Positions 60,141 through 64,000 of a DNA stretch of 64,000 bases are shown here, in pieces. The notes below the pieces were generated by a model that was not told where the DNA came from, made no database searches, and was given only the letters and a program-made list of their open reading frames with translations. Made by a program: the position numbers and the translations under genes. Where the stretch lies: the NCBI GenBank assembly GCA_004194705.1, contig SADC01001293.1:587360-651359 (forward strand). The letters run 5' to 3'. Position 1 is the first letter of the stretch. The number at the start of each line of letters is the position of its first letter. The DNA comes from Ditylenchus dipsaci (taxonomy: Eukaryota > Nematoda > Chromadorea > Rhabditida > Anguinidae).

Positions 60141-60870
60141 ACTTATTTAGTACGGGGGGCACATTTTTCACTTATTTAAACATCATGGTTAAACGACTCC
60201 TAAGTAATTTTTTTATGCTTAAAACGATAAGAAATTTATTTTCTGACATTTTTCCACACAAAAAATGGATTTTTTGAAAAAGTTTTTTTGGCCAAAATGT
60301 TACTTTTTGCCTTGGAGGACCAAGGTAAATTACCTTGTATTAAGGTATTCTACCCCGTTTTGGTTACTGGAGATAGGCAAAAAGACTCTCTTTATGCATT
60401 TTTGATCAAGCGTCTTGCTCGGAATCACGTCTAAGGTAAGTGAGTGCGCGCATCTCTAACCAACCAAGCCCCTGCGCCCCTCGGGGACGCTAGGAGCTTG
60501 GTTGTGCTTCGGGTTGAGATGCGCACACCCACATACCTTAGACGCAAATCACTCGAAAGTGACTCTGGATACATGAAAAAAACATGCATACCAGAGCTTT
60601 TTTATGCGGTAGCCCCAGGTAACAAAACTATGTTCGAATTCTATTTTTTTGGGGTATCCAGGTACCCGATCAGGTTGGATTGCCTTGCGGGACTAAGGGA
60701 AAAGTCGAATTTTGGTCAATTTTTTTTTCAAAAACTCCATTTTTTGTGTGAAAAAGTGGCAGAAAATAACTTTCTTATCGTTGTGAGCATAAAAAAATTA
60801 CTTAAGAGTCGTTTAACCATGATTTTAAAATAAATGAAAAATGCGTCCCCGTACTAAATAAGTGCCAGTT
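60141..60870. repeat. Family A, best-preserved full copy
   Basis: The ends are CTTATTTAGTACGGGG and the mirror CCCCGTACTAAATAAG. The arms pair through ATCATGGTTAAACGACTCCT and its mirror, AAAATGGATTTTTTG and TACTTTTTGCCTTGG. The core is GCCCCTGCGCCCCTCGGGGA, flanked by GTCTAAGGTAAGTGAGTG and CACATACCTTAGACGC. No clear TSD and no transposase. Confidence 0.75.
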
Positions 60871-60959
60871 GTTTAAGTTGTTGTGGCTATGTTGAGTAAT
60901 CGATTTTTAAAATAATTTTCGCTGTAGAGATTTTGTGTCAACTCATTTCCGGGAACCTA

Positions 60960-61480
60960 CGAGAACAAAACCACCTATAAGGTATATTAAGCCCACAGTT
61001 ACCCAAGGAAATTAAGCATGTGTACACGTGAATTGAACCTCACCTGCCCGGATGATAGCGCTGTCCACATGATTATACCCAAACCATCTGAATCCTAAGC
61101 CAACTACCTGGAGGCCACCCCGACTACCTGGATTGCAGTTTTACTAAATCACGGGGAACTGTCTTAATAGTACCTAGATCGCCTAGAGAATCCATCTGAA
61201 TCCTACTCAAAAAAACTAAAAAAACCTGGATCGTACCCAACCCACCCACGGGATACCTGGTGTGTACACAAACCATCTAAATCCTATTTAAGCCAGCTAA
61301 AAATTGTCCCAACCATCCGGATTTCATTCTAAGCTACATCTACACACCAGCAGCCTCAGAGAACCTCTCAAATCTTAACCCACCACGGCACTGTGCCCTA
61401 ACCATCCTAAGGATACCCAATTGCCGGAATCGTACCCAGACCACCTAGACTGTACTAAATGCAAAATCCTCATCACCTGG
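60960..61480. repeat. Degenerate ACCTGGATCCTACCC minisatellite
   Basis: Many diverged units around CATCTGAATCCTA and CTACCTGGATTGCA, the same flavour as 27480-27960. No gene. Confidence 0.45.
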
Positions 61481-61484
61481 AATT

Positions 61485-62880
61485 CGTTTCGTAGCATGAC
61501 ATGGTGTTCGTGGATTTTTTTTGCGAGTGTAATATGGCCTTTACAAATAGGCGCCGCCAAGGCGCCATTCACCTAGTTTTTTAAATATTATAATTGTTTT
61601 GTAGCCCTAACGGGTAGGTTGTTTTTTATTGTTTCTTTAGTAATCTTGAAATTTTTGAATTTTTAAGAAATCCAAACGTTTCGACCATCCGAGCATTAGG
61701 TTACCACTATCTGGCCTACCCTTACCTAAGTCTAAATGTGATAGATCACCGAAAAATGCCTATGATATGTTATAAAAAATACCATATACTTTGACAAGTT
61801 GAGGCAAAAATTTCAAGAAAAGTTCAACATTTTTTTAATTAAAATTATTAGAGATGTTTCTTGGCGACTTTCACGCATGCAAAACTAGTTCAAGATTTGT
61901 TTTTCGGTCGCTATTTCATAAATTAGGGAGAGGGGTGGTAAACGTTTGAACATTCACACGATGTATTTAAGTGTCACAAGAGAAAAGATGCACGAAGAAC
62001 AGAGAAATAGCCTTCTAAAAGTAGGTAATTTTCACCTACTCCCAACCACCGAATTCATCAAATATGGTAGTACCCGCTCAAATAAATGCATTATCTAGTG
62101 TGTGATATCCCAAAATGCAGGGCGAATCAGGGCTACTGTTTTGGGCACAAATTTGTATCTGAGCGATCACAATTTCACAGAGAATTTTTAACCTTCTTTT
62201 GAAGCAAGTTGTCGGAACCCTCAATTTAACCTTAAAATGGCTAAACATGTCCTAGTTGCGTTCAGTTGCTCAATGCGTGGTCAATAATCGTAGAAAAATT
62301 CAAAGAGCTACAAAAATAGGCCAAGAATCAATGTTTTTTTGAGAGGGTGTGAAGAAGCATGCTTGGTGTTCGGTCACGGGTGGAGGATTCTTGGTTTTAT
62401 TTCAATGGGTTTGGTATCAGTATTCGTTCGGATCCAATATTCGTGCAAATTGTATACAAATAGCTAAGAATTAGACAAATCTTTTGCTTAAAAGATTTTT
62501 GAACTTTAATCTGAACTTGGCAGAGTAAATAAAATTTGTTATATATTTGTATCTTAGCTCATGAGTTCAGACTTAGTAGCCTGCTTTTTTGAGCATGACG
62601 TTCTTTGATAGGTGATGGGTGGTTGTGCCTTTCCCGTGTTAGAACGGGTGAGAACAGTATACAAACAATTTTTTTCGTTGAAGACCTTTTCACCTTACGA
62701 AATTTTTTGTCTCTGTTCCTCGTGTCATAAAGAGACCACAAATTTTTATCGCTTCTTGTCTGACTTGTTACTCTCTCTTGTGACCAAAGCTTGCTTGACT
62801 CTAGATAGCGCTATTTACATTCACCTGAAATTGAGCAATTGTTAATGTTGATACTACATAGCCACATTTTTGTATTTTAT
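61485..62880. other. Spacer, nothing recognised
   Basis: No supported gene. ORF 62612-62845 lacks family or splice support; it overlaps the region upstream of the secreted-protein gene. Confidence 0.4.
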
Positions 62881-62883
62881 TTC

Positions 62884-63193
62884 ATGCTGCTTACTATTTT
62901 ATTCTTATGCGCTTCTAAAATATCTGCTACGCAAACAAAGAAGACTTTTCCGGTAAAACTTTTAGAAGAAATAAAAGAATTTCTGGAGAACTACAAAAAT
63001 TTTCAGGTAAATTGGCAAAAACTTGATATTTAAGTAATTATTGCGTCTGGAAAGATACTTATCAAAGACTTTCAATACACAGAAACGGTGCGGCAGTTTA
63101 GTATATTCCGGAGAAAAATCGACGGAGGACACGCCTATCGTGTATTCTCGAAAAAAGATCACATTAAAAGTCAATATAGCATGTTTGAAATAG
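62884..63193 (+). CDS. Small secreted protein, two exons, two cysteines
   Basis: Exon 1 is 62884-63006 and exon 2 is 63083-63193. The 76-bp intron has GTAAAT and ACACAG ends. The 77-residue product starts with a signal peptide (MLLTILFLCASKISA) and continues TQTKKTFPVKLLEEIKEF and LENYKNFQ. Exon 2 then gives KRCGSLVYSGEKSTED and, near the end, NIACLK. The Lys-Arg just before the first Cys could be a processing site, which would leave a two-Cys peptide; that is inference. A start 13 codons upstream is possible but less signal-like. The first exon matches 55183-55309, supporting both. No family recognised. Confidence 0.45.
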
Positions 63194-64000
63194 AGCATTT
63201 TAAGTCACATAAACTGATGTTTTAAATTTATCTCCATTATGTGGAAAATAACTTATTTAATATGGTATGCTTTAAAATGACCACCTATAGCTCCTCTTTA
63301 TAACACGTGTGAGCTATCATAAACATAATTCAAGGTTTTCGTCCAGAGAAAAGATTATGTTTTTTTTACAAAAACATTTATTTTTACAATTTTTCAAGTT
63401 AAATGTACCTTTTCAGTTAGCACATATCATTTCAAAAAGCATGAAAAACTATATCAGAAAATGCTTTAATTTGAAATAATGAATGGTCTTTAGAGTATTA
63501 AGAGCAGTCCAAAAAATCAAAAAGTTTCAAAAAACTATTTTAACAGAAAACTGTTTTTGCTAGAAATATCCGAAAAATTTTAACGGTTTTTTACCTCGAC
63601 TTTTTTCCGTCCGTCAGGAGAACAGGCCCGGCACCAAAAAAAATAGCATGAAAAACTGTGCTAGATATGAACAAAAGTTAAGAACGGCCCTTTCTATTGT
63701 TAAAATTTACTGCTTAAAAATTTACTCAAATTAAAATCTACTCAACATAATATTTGAACAAAAAATTCGCATAGTTCAATATTTATTGTCTCGAGCAGAA
63801 TTTGAAATATAGCAGTAAATCCGTGCCCGACACGGAAGAAAGGAGGGACCAGCATTTTTTTCTTTCTCGATCATTTTTACATGCGTTCTCATCCAAAGTT
63901 TTCTGCCTAGTCTTCGAAAGTAGCAAAGGTCATCCATATTAGATTTGACGCAAACGTTGTCGATAAGCAAAAGAAATAAAAAAATTCTTCAGTTTTATGA
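63194..64000. other. Spacer, nothing recognised
   Basis: AT-rich to the end of the window; no supported gene. The minus ORF at 63776-63970 has no family resemblance. Confidence 0.4.

Overview
This window looks like repeat-rich nuclear DNA from a nematode. Three things point there: short introns (many of about 45 bp) ending in TTTTCAG-type acceptors, a seven-transmembrane receptor of the nematode serpentine (Str/Srh-like) kind, and a GH18-like gene with nematode-style small exons. Coding density is very low. No operon, rRNA, true tRNA or CRISPR was seen. The species cannot be named from the sequence.

Layout. 1-7600: decayed mobile elements around a broken gene of unknown family (pieces at 1711-2225 and 3152-3342) and a small Merlin element. 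7618-32594 (+): one 30-exon gene for a secreted protein of about 1,225 residues with three tandem GH18 (chitinase-fold) domains. The catalytic DxxDxDxE motif is destroyed in all three, so this is a predicted pseudoenzyme. Its larger introns are packed with inverted-repeat transposons, and its 11.15-kb intron (20816-31967) holds a complete four-exon gene on the opposite strand (20953-21833) for a small single-pass membrane protein. 32600-39370: nested inverted-repeat elements, including a palindrome that carries the same ORF on both strands. 39714-45913 (+): a serpentine receptor gene interrupted by transposons. 46000-50500: a mostly empty stretch with a second Merlin copy that still holds a transposase fragment, and a possible small secreted protein on the minus strand. 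50557-52240: a TIR-bounded element with a multi-exon transposon-type ORF. 52250-64000: more nested elements, plus two related small secreted-protein genes (55183 and 62884) and a broken ORF near 58500.

Two themes cross the window. First, target-site duplications can be read directly for several elements: 8 bp for hAT-like and Merlin elements, TA for pogo/mariner-like ones, TTAA for a piggyBac-like one. Second, several unrelated genes are each interrupted by single-base shifts, mostly in homopolymers. This fits uncorrected long-read indels better than gene death, because intron phases agree once each shift is allowed for.

No functional system linking the genes is visible. The strongest biological signals are the triple GH18 pseudoenzyme with its nested gene, the paired secreted peptides, and a set of MITEs that share an outer terminal sequence but have different inner cipher motifs repeated inside each element.
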